Part shown: positions 54,639 to 64,000 of the stretch, in pieces | Numbering within the stretch: position 1 is the first letter of the stretch | Layout: each line of letters opens with the position of its first letter | Source: Lenzites betulinus | Lineage: Eukaryota; Basidiomycota; Agaricomycetes; Polyporales; Polyporaceae | Reading direction: 5' to 3' | DNA: 64,000 nucleotides | NCBI GenBank assembly: GCA_022264855.1 | Contig: JABYQU010000013.1 | Span: forward strand, 248,001 to 312,000 | Translations under genes and position numbers: made by a program | Notes under the pieces: generated by a model | What the model was told of the DNA's origin: nothing | The model's input: the letters and a program-made list of their open reading frames with translations, nothing else | The model's database searches: none

Positions 54639-57600
54639 TTACATCGATTTGCGGTTGAGGATTTCCTGGATCTCCGAGAGCGTGCGCGGCGCATCAGACG
54701 ACGGCAAGCCGGGCAGGATGGCGAGGCGCTGCTTCGTCATCCGCAAAATCTGCAGGACGTTCGGCATGACGCGGGACACATATGGCGAGATGAGTGGATC
54801 CTGTGCCGAGCATCAGTTCTCAATTCACCCGCTAGCCAAGGAGGGCACTTACGGAAGTGTTGAGCACGGTTGCCGCGCGCTGCAGCCACCACAGCGAAAC
54901 CTTGAACAGCTCGTCGACAGGTGGCGTCTCGCAGATGATGTTCGAGAGCTAGCGTGCAAGGAATCAGCACATCTGTCATGCGGCGGATAAAAAATACCAG
55001 CGTACCCTGTGTATCAGCGTAAGCGTGACCGCCTGCGACAGGGGAATCGGGCCGTTCAACGGCATCACGACGTCCGGGTTCGAGCGCGCGAGCAGCTCAC
55101 GGAGCTGCCGCGTGTCTTGCGAGCCGAGCACCAGTAGGTACGCGTCGTCCCACTCCTCCGACTGTCCAGAGGCGGGAGGCGTCGCTCGCGACATGGGGCC
55201 CTGTTGAGGGAGCGGTGGAGGGGCGGTGGGGTGGGATGCCTGCGGCGCCGCGATGTTCGGGCCGAACCACGGACCGTGCATGGCGGGAGGCTGTTGCTGT
55301 TGTTGTTGGGGAGGCTGCTGGAAGGTATGTTGTTGATAGCTCTGGGGCGGGGGAGGGAGGTTCGACTGCTGGAGCATGTGAGAGAGCTGAGAAGGGGGGA
55401 GCATGTTGTTATTCGAAGAGGGCCCGGGTGAGTTGCGGTTCTGCATAGGGTGGCCGAAGTTCGACGAAGAGGTGTTCATAGAGAGGAATTTCACTTGGTC
55501 CGAAAGGGCCCGCACGGTCTGCTCAAGCTCGCGGATAACAGACTGCAAAAATGTAAGCATCAATCGGTCTAAAACTAGCGGCTCACGTACCTCCTGCGAA
55601 CGAAGCGCCTCGTTCTGCCATGTGAGGACTTCCTTCTTCAGGTTCAGGATGTCCACGCGGACCTCCTTCGAGAGCTCCTGGTACATGACAGACTGGGGAG
55701 ACATGTTGCTGGCGAGGCTCTCCTTGACCTGCCGCTCAATCACAGGCATCACGTTCGCCGAGAATGCGCGGGCAACCTGCGTCGCCATCTCGGGCCTGAT
55801 AAGCACCCGCTCGATCTCGCTAGGCAGGCTCTGCAAAAGAAAAACAATGAGTATCTACCGCATGAAACTCGGCCCCTTGGACTGACCATCTTCATGGCCT
55901 CGCTCACACCCTTCGCGATCTGGTTACTGAGCGCCGCCTTAACCTCCATCTTCGTGATGTTCTCGAGTGAGGGCAGGACCGAATTCTGCACCTCGCTCTT
56001 CACGGCCATCTCGACGACACGGGTCGTGTTCTTGGTCAGCTCAGTGGAGATCAGCTTCAGGATCTTTTCCTGCCGGATGAAGTCCGCGGCCTGCTCGCTC
56101 TGGCGGACCTCCTCGAGGCGTTGGTCTAATCACACGATCAATTAAATATGTGGCGGCTGTGGCACCTGGGTGGACTCACGTTGCTTTTCGAGCTCCTTGG
56201 AGATGAGACGGCCCAGACGACCATGGAGGCTCTCCTCGGACTTCTTGATCTCCTTGGACAGCGTGATGCCGAGGTCCGAGCTGTAGTCCAGCTCCGGCTT
56301 CTTCTCCACCTTCTCGTCCTTGTCCTTCCAGCCGACATTCTTGCCCTTGTTGTTCTTGCCCTTGGCCCCGCGGCCACCCTCCTGTGCGGACGCCTCAGCG
56401 TCAACCTCCTCAGAGGGCGGCGTCTTGACCCGCTGCACGGGAACGTTCATGGGAGCCGGGTTCGCAGGTTGCTGGATGGCCTGGAGCACATGACTAACTG
56501 GGAGCGGCTGCTGGCGAGGCGCACGCGGTTCGATGCTGTGGTACGCCGGGAAGCGCGCGGGGGTGCCGGCCAAGGCAGCATTGTACCACTCCTTCCTGAT
56601 CAGGACCTGGTCGACGCCCGAGGAGTGCACCGAGAAGCCGACGAGAGCAAGCTCGCCTGGGGGGACCTTGGCGGCGACGCACGCGGCGTGCGCCTCGTCA
56701 CCGTGCGGGTCCGCGTCGGCGGTGAGGATCACGAAGTGGATCGTCGGCTTCGGGCCGCTGAACTCGACGACCTGCTCGAAGTACGCGCCGCGGCCGCCCT
56801 CCTCGCCGCCTGGGGACGGGGTCGAGGGGTCGAAATTGAGCTTGAACGCGATCATACTCTCCCTGCGGTTGTTCGCGATCCAGAGCGTCTGGATGCGGGA
56901 GTCGTAGTTCACGTGCCCGAACATCTGCGGGTCCTCCTGCTCGCCGCTCACAAACTTGATCGTGGAGAGCACTTGGCGGCCCATGACCGGGAGAAGCTGG
57001 AAGATCGTGCCTTTCTTGCGGCCGATGATCACACCGCCGTCGACGAACGTGAGGGACGACGGGACATCGTCGCCACGGATCTTGTGCGACCAGAACGGCA
57101 ACTTGTCGCGGATATTCCACATCATGAGCGTAGAGTCCTCGGAGATCATCGCAAGCGCGTTGCGGGAAACATCGAAGTCGAACGCGACGATGGGCTGCAA
57201 TGCCGGTAAGATGCCGTCCTTGTCGTGGGCGACAAAAGACTCACCGAAGGAGAAGAGAATACATGGGCAACTTCATTGAGGTCGAGCTGGGAAGTCGGCT
57301 CGCCTCTGAATGTTTTCGCGGCATCCACGACGTTGACGAGGTACACATTCGTATCTGATGCGACCGCGACCAAGTCAGGTTGCTGAGGATGCCATTTAAC
57401 GGAATGAAGGGGCTCCAGGTCGCCCTGAGGGTAGATGCAGAGCATTACCGTCCCGCTGTTGATTGGGTTAGCACTTACCGCAGTAGCGTAGCGCGGGTAC
57501 TCACGGAACGTCGTCGGTGATGACATTGGGGAGCTCCCAAACGACAAGACCGCCGTCGGAAGTCACGCCAGCAAGCCTGTCCCCATGGACGGACATATCG

Positions 57601-59395
57601 GAGACCGAAGTTGTGGGAGGGAAAACCGCAGACGGGAGGAAAAGCAGAGTCCTGTCGCCGCTCGAGCGGGAAATAACGCGAAGACGACCTATCGAACAAT
57701 AATTAGCACCTGCGAAAGCTCAAGTAATTTGTTTCGCACCTTTGGTCATTGCGTATGCGACCCACTGAGTCGCACCAATGGTGGTACCAGGCAAGAAAGT
57801 CGAATCAACCTTGACAAGGGCAATAGCGGTCGACTTCACGGCGTCTCGAGGCGCCTGAATCTCCTCCAGCGGTAGGGTGACATCGAAAACGATCGTCTGA
57901 CCTTGCGAGCTGCAATAAAGGACGGAGTAAGAATATGCTCCTCAAGGTCCCCCTGATCAAAATAGATACGTACCTCGGGCTCACGTTCTTGACGACCTTC
58001 GCGCCGTTACCGCGCCTGCCGTCAGGTCCGGCGCCGCGCTGCGGCAAAGGCGAGCCCTCCTTCTCCCTGTTGTAGTTGTTGCCGAATGGCCCTTGCGGCG
58101 CACCAGGCTGGCCGATCGGGGAATCCGCCGCACGACGCTGCTGCTGGCGCGCGGCTTGGACGACCTGCTTTGGCGGAGATGAACGCGGAGAACTGGTCGG
58201 GTGCACAGGCTGCGGCGGAAGCGGGCGCGACGCCTTTGTGGCCCCGAGCGCGTGAACGTCCTCGTCCCCCTGTATAGAGCCGTACAAGTCGTAGGGAGCA
58301 AGGGGCTGCTGAGACGATGTCGGCGGAGCAAGTTGAATCTGGCCGCGCGTGAGTTGATCCATCAGATTTTCGACTGATTTGCGCTTCGGGTCCATGGACA
58401 TCGGGCTCCAAGAAGACGGCTGTTCATCGTTGGGGTGCACGGGCGGAGGCGGCTTCCTCTTCGCGCTCGAGTTGCTGGTGCTCGCCAGGGCATCAAAAGG
58501 AGAAACAAAATCAAACATCGACCCGCGGGCGGGCGAGGGAGCGCGTGGCTCAGCAGAGACCTGGGCGACGTGCGCGCCAGACATCTCGCGCTCGTGTGAG
58601 TAGGTAGACTCTGGAGGGATGGCGTACTCGTCGGAGTGCGCTTGGGAGTCGGGGGGCAGAGGAACATAAGGGGGCGACGGGCCCGTTGGTGGATGCGAGA
58701 TGGGCTGCTGTTGAGGCTCCTGCGGCGTGTACTTGGAACCACTGAAGGAAGCGAATGGCATGTCAGCAGCGTTCACGCCCTAAATGCACGATACGGGCGA
58801 CCGCAGCACATGCGCGATCCCCTGCCAAACCGCGCGAAGGAAGCAAGGCGGACGACACTCACCCGGACATCAACTGCTCCAACAACAATTTTCCCTGCGA
58901 CTCGCTGGTCATCATCCCCGGTTTCGGCGCTGACCCCGGCGGGGTGGGCACCTGCTGAGGAGGGGCGGGCGGGGCGACGTGCGGCATGGGCTGAGGGTTT
59001 GAAGACGGAGACGAGACGGCGCCCAGAAGGGACAAAAGCGCGTTCTGGCGGTCGCTCGTCTGGATCGCTTGACCAGAAACGTTAGATGAGATGGAACCAG
59101 CGTGTCCGGACGCTGGGGTAGCAGGTCCGGAGTGCGGTGGCTCTTGGGGACCGTGATAGATACTCGCGCTCGCAGCGCTCGGCTGCGGGCTAACGTGGGA
59201 GGCAGAGGGGGTGTTCAACCCGTGGAGAAGGGAATCAAGATGTGTTTGCGCGGTGGTGGGCGCAGGCTCGCGGTGGGAGGGCGCGGGAGATACATGCGGT
59301 TCGTTGTGCTGAGCCTGCGGGACCTGGAAGTGCTGGGTGGGCGGGGGCGAGGGCCCGCGGGAGAAGACGTTATCTCTGTTCGGAATGGGGTCCAT
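54639..59395 (-). CDS. EDC4: Enhancer of mRNA-decapping protein 4 / Ge-1 homolog
   Basis: P-body scaffold that activates Dcp2 decapping. The start MDPIPNRDNVFSRG (59395) is followed by a long Pro/Ser/Gln-rich low-complexity N-terminus (to about 58000). A WD40 propeller follows, with LVAVASDTNVYLVNVVDAAK, QPIVAFDFDVSRNALAMISED, LMMWNIRDKLPFWSHKI, IQTLWIANNRRESMIAFKL and PTIHFVILTADADP. Then come a charged linker (PPSEEVDAEASAQEGG; ELDYSSDLGITLSKEIKKS) and long helices (LISKELEKQRLEEVRQSE; ITKMEVKAALSNQIAKGVSEAMK; RALSDQVKFLSM). A Gln/Pro stretch follows, and the C-terminal alpha-domain is WDDAYLLVLGSQDTRQLRELL, then IPLSQAVTLTLIHR and VDELFKVSLWWLQRAATVLN, ending IQEILNRKSM at 54639. Domain order fits Ge-1 well. 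Many introns. Confidence -1.
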
Positions 59396-59749
59396 GCCAG
59401 CGATCGCAGTGTCCAGCGAGCTCAGGGCTCTGATTGAGAGAGTGAAGGGGGGAGGAGAGATAGAGGACGCGGAGGACGAGCGCGATGGCGGAGGAGTCGT
59501 CTATACCACGCACGCAACGAGGTAAACACGCGTCTTCGGCCAACGCCGCCACCAATCGCCGCGTCCGGCCCTTGTCCCATGCCCCGCGCTATCAGCATCT
59601 CTTGATTCCTCGCCGCTCCCACCCGCCTCCCATCCTTTCATTCGCCCACAGCAATCGCAGCGCGAGACAGGGCAGGCAAACACGATACAATTACACCGGC
59701 CACGGGGCAAAATATATAACACGCCCCGTACAAACACCGCCACAACGGT
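59396..59749. other. Intergenic: EDC4 promoter and dioxygenase 3' flank
   Basis: About 350 bases, with a minus-strand TATA-like stretch near 59711-59717. No gene was seen. Confidence -1.
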
Positions 59750-60975
59750 CTACACTGCAGCGTTCTTCGCTGCCGCCTTCGCGTTCTGCTCAAATGCTGC
59801 CTTCGACTGCCCCTCCGGCACCAGGATGATGTCGCGCTTCAACAGCTTGAAGGCGTCGCCCTTCGGGAAGCCGCGCTTGCGTGCCTCCCCCGCGTCCTTG
59901 ACGTCTTCCAGGCTCTGTGGAACATATCCAGCTCAGTCCATCCACCTCCACAGCACGTGTAGGTGCACTTACGACAACCAGCGAGCGTTTGACACCAAAC
60001 ACGGCATCGCTTTCCAGCCACTCATCGCCATCCGGATAGAACGCACTGACAAGCTTCCTGTATCCGGGCGCCTCCACCATGATGTGCAAATGGTTCGGCC
60101 TCATGTTGTGTCTCCCCGTGGCAAGGAGCAGCTGTCCAACAGGGCCCTGCAGACGACGTCACCCTGGATATCCACACATGCAGCGAAGCAGCGGGGACTC
60201 ACATCCCCCGGAATCGGGTACGCGACGGGAACGATCGCGCGATAGCCATAGCGGCCGTCCTCGTCTGCATGGATCCGGCCTCTGCAGTCGGGCTTGTCGC
60301 GCTGCGCGTACTGCGTATCGTAGAAACCTTCGCGCAAGCTCCGTCAGCACAGAAGCGTGCGGAGCTCGCTGCGAGCATGCACCCACCGTGGCCGTCCGTT
60401 TCCCAGGTCTCGATCGAAGCGTTCGGGACGGGCGTCCCATCCGTGCTCAGCACGCGGCCCTCGACATACATGTAGTCACCCTTGTCCTCGGACGCGATCG
60501 AGTCCCCGTTCTCGACTGGGGTGGCGTCCTCCGTGAGCTTCTCTGCGTGCGAGATTAGTTCATTCACTCACGGTCAGGCGAATCATCTGTGTAAAACGGC
60601 CCGAGCACGCTGCTATCTGTGCCACCGTTGACCGTAGGGTTGTTGATCGCGTCCACCAGGGCCGAGACTCCGAGGACGTCTGAGAGCAGGATGAATTCCT
60701 GGCGGAGCGGCGTGCACTTCTGTCCAGTCGCCGTCAGGAAGAAGATCGCCTCTTCCCATTCTTGCGTGGTGAGGCTGCGCACATCATGAGTAACGTTCTC
60801 CGAGCGCATTCAGATAATAATCACCAGCCTACCTGGTCTCGCTGACGAACTGGTGCAAATGGGTTACCAGGTTCTTAAGGAGGAATCGCTTGCGGCTAGA
60901 TACGAGTCAATGCCGCGGACCATGTCTAACCGACACGACTTACGGATCCGGAGTAAGCTCCGTGAGCTTCAGCAT
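59750..60975 (-). CDS. Intradiol ring-cleavage dioxygenase (catechol/hydroxyquinol 1,2-type)
   Basis: Non-haem Fe(III) enzyme that opens catechol or hydroxyquinol rings between the hydroxyls, feeding the 3-oxoadipate pathway. The start at 60975 (MLKLTELTPDP) with a short intron leads to RFLLKNLVTHLHQFVSET, LTTQEWEEAIFFLTATGQ and RQEFILLSDVLGVSALVD, the N-terminal helical dimerisation domain. NPTVNGGTDSSVLGPFYTDD opens the catalytic domain. The iron ligands are the Tyr in YDTQYAQ, the Tyr in GRYGYRAIVPVAYPIPGD, and both His in MRPNHLHIMVEAPGY. The end is DAFKLLKRDIILVPEGQSKAAFEQ, stop 59750. About five introns. The helical N-terminus and overall length favour the hydroxyquinol 1,2-dioxygenase branch, but the substrate is not provable from sequence. 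Confidence -1.
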
Positions 60976-62385
60976 GTTCGCGGTGATTACATCGGCCCCC
61001 TCGGGGAACTATTCCATGGGCAATTGATCAATCCGTGCATCGAGACGCAGTGTGAGTTGCAACTCACCGGAAGCTTGAAAGGCGGAGGAGGGATCCCGTT
61101 CGCCACAGCCTTCTCCGGTACTTCAGAAGCCATGGTTGTATCGAGCAAGAGGGTACACAGGAGATCTACCGTCGCGCAACTAGAAGATGCAGAACTAGTC
61201 GATCGGCGCAGCACGAATCAGGGGTCTTATATATCGCAGTCAAGCTCGCTCTCGCCCAGAGTCGATGGCGGTCGTAGCGAAAGAAGCAGGGTGCGCACAC
61301 CTGACGAACTCGTAATGGCGAGCCGCGCTGACCGGGCGCACGCCGCGATGCACGGTCGACGAGCGCGCACCCTGTGAGTCCCGATGTCCAGATATAGGCG
61401 ATCATGTGTGCATCTGAGGCCTATATCCCCGCGGGACCCGTCCGCGCGCAGAATCGTTCTCCATAAACAAGTGTATAGCTTCCACGACGTTTACAGGCGA
61501 GCGGCGGATGGGGTAAGCTGGCTGTCGTCTAATATGGAGCCCACCCAGAACACCGAGGGTAGCATCTCGAAGCGTCAAGTGGAGGGCGTTGCGGGATAAA
61601 CGTTTAAGCAGGAAAGGTCATGTCATCCAGGTTCTCAAGAAGACCGTTGCAGAGCGTGTAGTTGCAGAACGTCGGCCGACACAGATCCTATTAGCGTCGG
61701 GTAGCGACCAGGGCTGTATACTTATAGCGGTATATATATGCGCACGAAGTTTAGCGCATCGACGTTGATACTAAGAGTGGGACATGCTTAACTGAGACTC
61801 ACCTGAGTGGGACCCGGACAATTCGACTACACCGTTCTGCACGACTTCGCTTGTCGTCGCGTAGACCCGTTTGGCATCATCAACGTCAGAGTCGAGTGAA
61901 CCGCAACATCAGTCACCCCGATATAAGTTGCGAATCCAGACTAATAGCTCAAGCAGATGAACCCGTAATGATGAGCTCCCAGTAAAGAGAGGCGGCTAGT
62001 AGCAGAGTCAAGGTTGATGGTGGTCGTAATAAGAGAACATGTTTTGTGAACAAGAAAAGTTGAGGACGCGACTTCGACGCGCCCGCCGTCTTACCTGTGG
62101 GCGTCTAAGCCACGTGGGACGCGTCTTGCCGAAGCACAGTCGTATGCTTGGCGCTCGCTGCTGCCGCTCTCAAGCAACACCGCCGCCAGGAGCAGCTCGC
62201 TGGCCGTTTCACTCCTCTCAACCCGCCGTGCACCCTCTGTTGCGTCTGTGTGCCACTTGTGCCTCTTGTACAGAACCATAGGGCCCATTTTCACGAACAT
62301 CACCGGTAGCAATTCCGATATTTGTCCCGCTACGCCTACGACATCCGCAGCATTCCAAGCGAACGCATAAGACATAACGGCGACG
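60976..62385. other. Intergenic between the dioxygenase and SFT2
   Basis: About 1.4 kb containing both divergent promoters. CCACGTGG occurs at 62111-62118 upstream of SFT2. The open frame 60853-61377 overlaps the first exon of the dioxygenase and is not supported. No terminal or tandem repeat was seen. Confidence -1.
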
Positions 62386-63292
62386 ATGGCGAACTCTAAG
62401 GGATGGTTCAACCTCGAGGCCGCGGGCGGCGCGATTCCGGACACGCAGTTCTTCGAGGGCGACTCCGCGTTCAGCTTCCTCGGCCTCACGCGCACGCAGC
62501 GGCTCTACGGGTTCTTCGGCTGGTGCGCCCCTCTCCTTGGAATGCATCTTAGCCGAGCTGACGGATTGCACCTCACCATGTCTGCGTGGGTTTGCGTATA
62601 TATGCATGTAGTCTTGCCGCGGGTTTCGTGCTGAGTCTGCTAGGGAGCATCTTCCTGTTCCTCGGGTCGCTCGCTAGCTTTGCAAGTACGTCACCATACC
62701 AATCAAGCATCCTACACACGGAAAAGCTCACGCGTTGCACCTCCCCGCGTCGCAGTTCTCTATGCTCTCGGAACGATAATTTCGCTCATAGGCACGGGCT
62801 TCCTCATCGGGGTACGTCTTGTCACGCACTTACTCGCCCGGCTGCGCGCCCGCTAACGCCGCCACCCCCACGCAGTTCACGAAACAAGTCAAAATGGTGC
62901 GACACATGTACACTCCCGCCTCGTGGGCGAGATGGACTGACCCGCGTGCGACAGATGTTCAAGCCGGTGCGGGTGGTCGCGACGATCGTCTTCCTGGGCT
63001 CGATAGGCCTCATCTTCGTCGGCGCGTTCGTCATCCGGAGCGATGTGCGTCCCCGTCCACGTCCCCTCGTGCTCCATCTCCGTCTCCTGCTCACCGATAT
63101 TTACCCCCTCTCCCCTACAGATTCTGTGCATAAGTACGCATATCGTTCCATGTGCGCTCTTTGGGTCTAACAAGGTGCTCACCGTGTGTTTGCGCAGTCT
63201 TCGTGATCATCGAGTACCTCGCGTACACGTGGTACACGCTCTCGTACATCCCGTACGCGCGCACCGCCGTGCTCAAAGTCTTTGGGTTGTAG
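62386..63292 (+). CDS. SFT2: Vesicle transport protein Sft2
   Basis: Small tetraspanning Golgi protein involved in endosome-to-Golgi fusion with the SNARE Sed5. Seven short exons join in frame: MANSKGWFNLEAAGG, then QRLYGFFGC and LAAGFVLSLLGSIFLFLGSLASFA (TM1). Then ILYALGTIISLIGTGFLIG (TM2), FTKQVKM and MFKPVRVVATIVFLGSIGLIFVGAFVI (TM3). The end is LCIIFVIIEYLAYTWYTLSYIPYARTAVLKVFGL (TM4). The motif FTKQVKMMFKPVRVVAT between TM2 and TM3 is diagnostic. The stop is TAG 63290-63292. Introns are about 50-130 nt and the longest open frame covers only the first exon. Confidence -1.
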
Positions 63293-63945
63293 TCTGGCCG
63301 TCTCCTCTGGACCCTATCCGCCTTCCCTCCGCGTTGCTGGAGCTTTGGATGGCGCCCTCCATCTCCCCACCGCTCCACCTTTCCCGCCCGTCTTATGCTA
63401 CTGGATGTTTCTCTACTCGTACCGTACGACTCGGAATGCATGGGACCTGTACAACGAAGGTAACTTATTCGCCTCTACTGAGCACAGGACAAGCGGCCCT
63501 CCGCTTGCGTGCAGCGCGAATTCGGAACCTGCGCCCATTTATAAGCAACAGTCGCGCTGCCGCCTCCCCGTATCGCGGAGTACCGAGGTTTGTTCGAGGG
63601 AAAACTTACTTCACACCTCGATAGATGGCCGCTGTCTTGCGGCGTGCGATCCGAGCTGCAGGCGGAGATTGAGCACAGAGCATATAATACAGTTCGAGTT
63701 CGCGGCATGTCATGGCACGACGCTGATGATTATCATACAGCCTGCACGGGCCTAGCCCCTTCCAGTTTCCAGGTTTCCTCTTCATACAGCTGACGCCGTC
63801 AACCCTCAATCTTGCGATGTAATGTGGAAGACGGGACGGGACTACAGGTGACTGCTCAACCTGTACGGACGTGAGATATCAAAGTCAGAACGCGGGTCAT
63901 ACAAGGTACAGTAACAGGAGAGGACGATAGCACGCACCGCCCCTC
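63293..63945. other. Convergent 3' intergenic region at right end
   Basis: About 650 bases between SFT2 (+) and the partial gene at the edge (-). No gene or repeat was recognised. Confidence -1.
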
Positions 63946-64000
63946 ACCCGCGGAAGTTGTTCTTGAGTTCGCGCAGCTTATCCATTACCGCGTCCGGCTC
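63946..64000 (-). CDS. C-terminus of a gene running off the right edge
   Basis: The minus strand reads EPDAVMDKLRELKNNFRG followed by TGA (complement 63946-63948). The amphipathic helix and clean stop look like a real C-terminus, but 18 residues are too few to name a family. A chance open frame remains possible. Confidence -1.

Noticed and set aside
56148..57209. Plus-strand open frame of 353 codons
   Set aside because: It lies exactly antisense to a conserved WD40 exon of EDC4. The GC-rich codon usage of that exon keeps the reverse frame open, and the Leu/Asp/Arg-rich product has no domain.
61700..62040. Possible solo LTR or other repeat upstream of SFT2
   Set aside because: Only a short direct repeat (GAGTGGGAC) was found, with no TG...CA boundaries or target duplication.
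30062..62118. CACGTG occurring in several intergenic regions as a genome-wide regulatory code
   Set aside because: A 6-mer is expected roughly once per 4 kb, so scattered single copies are not informative; only the 20-base pair at 35955/35975 was kept.

Overview
The window is chromosomal DNA from a filamentous basidiomycete (Agaricomycete type; the species cannot be named from sequence alone). The evidence is a GC-rich, gene-dense sequence in which almost every gene is split by many 45-70 nt GT-AG introns. Recovered proteins are nuclear housekeeping genes of fungal type (HRQ1, GEA-type Sec7 protein, PRE6, TFB3, SSF1, CYC3, SEN15, SYF1, BET4, EDC4, SFT2). They sit beside typical basidiomycete accessory enzymes: wax-synthase-like O-acyltransferases, ring-cleavage dioxygenases, a nitronate monooxygenase and a Cys-rich metallothionein. 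There are no operons. No rRNA, tRNA, CRISPR array or virus-like gene was seen.

Layout. 1-18 kb: 3' part of the HRQ1 helicase (+), an alpha/beta hydrolase (+), a decayed second copy of the HRQ1 3' end, a SCY1/SCYL2-type pseudokinase (-), two tandem membrane O-acyltransferase paralogs (-), an arrestin-like protein (-) and a cytochrome b561-like membrane protein (-). 17.8-18.5 kb: a complete 773-bp non-autonomous DNA transposon with 22-bp perfect terminal inverted repeats, an 8-bp target duplication and ten TCCGGAC sites. It lies in the divergent promoter between the b561-like gene and a 3-hydroxyisobutyrate dehydrogenase gene (+). 20-30 kb: a Rossmann-fold epimerase-like enzyme (+), a large Sec7 ARF-GEF (-) and proteasome alpha4 (-). 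30-46 kb: a ZUP1-like ubiquitin protease (+), TFIIH subunit TFB3 (-), a LigB-type extradiol dioxygenase (+), PKA catalytic subunit (+), SSF1 (+), cytochrome c heme lyase (-), nitronate monooxygenase (+), a WD40 protein (-) and a conserved unknown (+). 46-64 kb: SEN15 (-), SYF1 (-), BET4 (+), a 33-residue metallothionein (-), EDC4/Ge-1 (-), an intradiol dioxygenase (-), SFT2 (+) and the last codons of one more gene (-) at the right edge.

Functional links are loose. SEN15 and SYF1 act in RNA processing and EDC4 in mRNA decay. GEA, SCY1-like, SFT2 and BET4 all belong to Golgi/endosome trafficking. PRE6 and the ZUP1-like protease share a 253-bp divergent promoter and both act in ubiquitin-proteasome biology. 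The most unusual items are the transposon with phased subterminal sites, the dispersed HRQ1 fragment, the tiny metallothionein gene, the start codon of BET4 cut off by an intron, and several introns that are multiples of three and free of stops. All exon models here were read by eye from splice signals and family conservation; boundaries carry uncertainty of a few codons.
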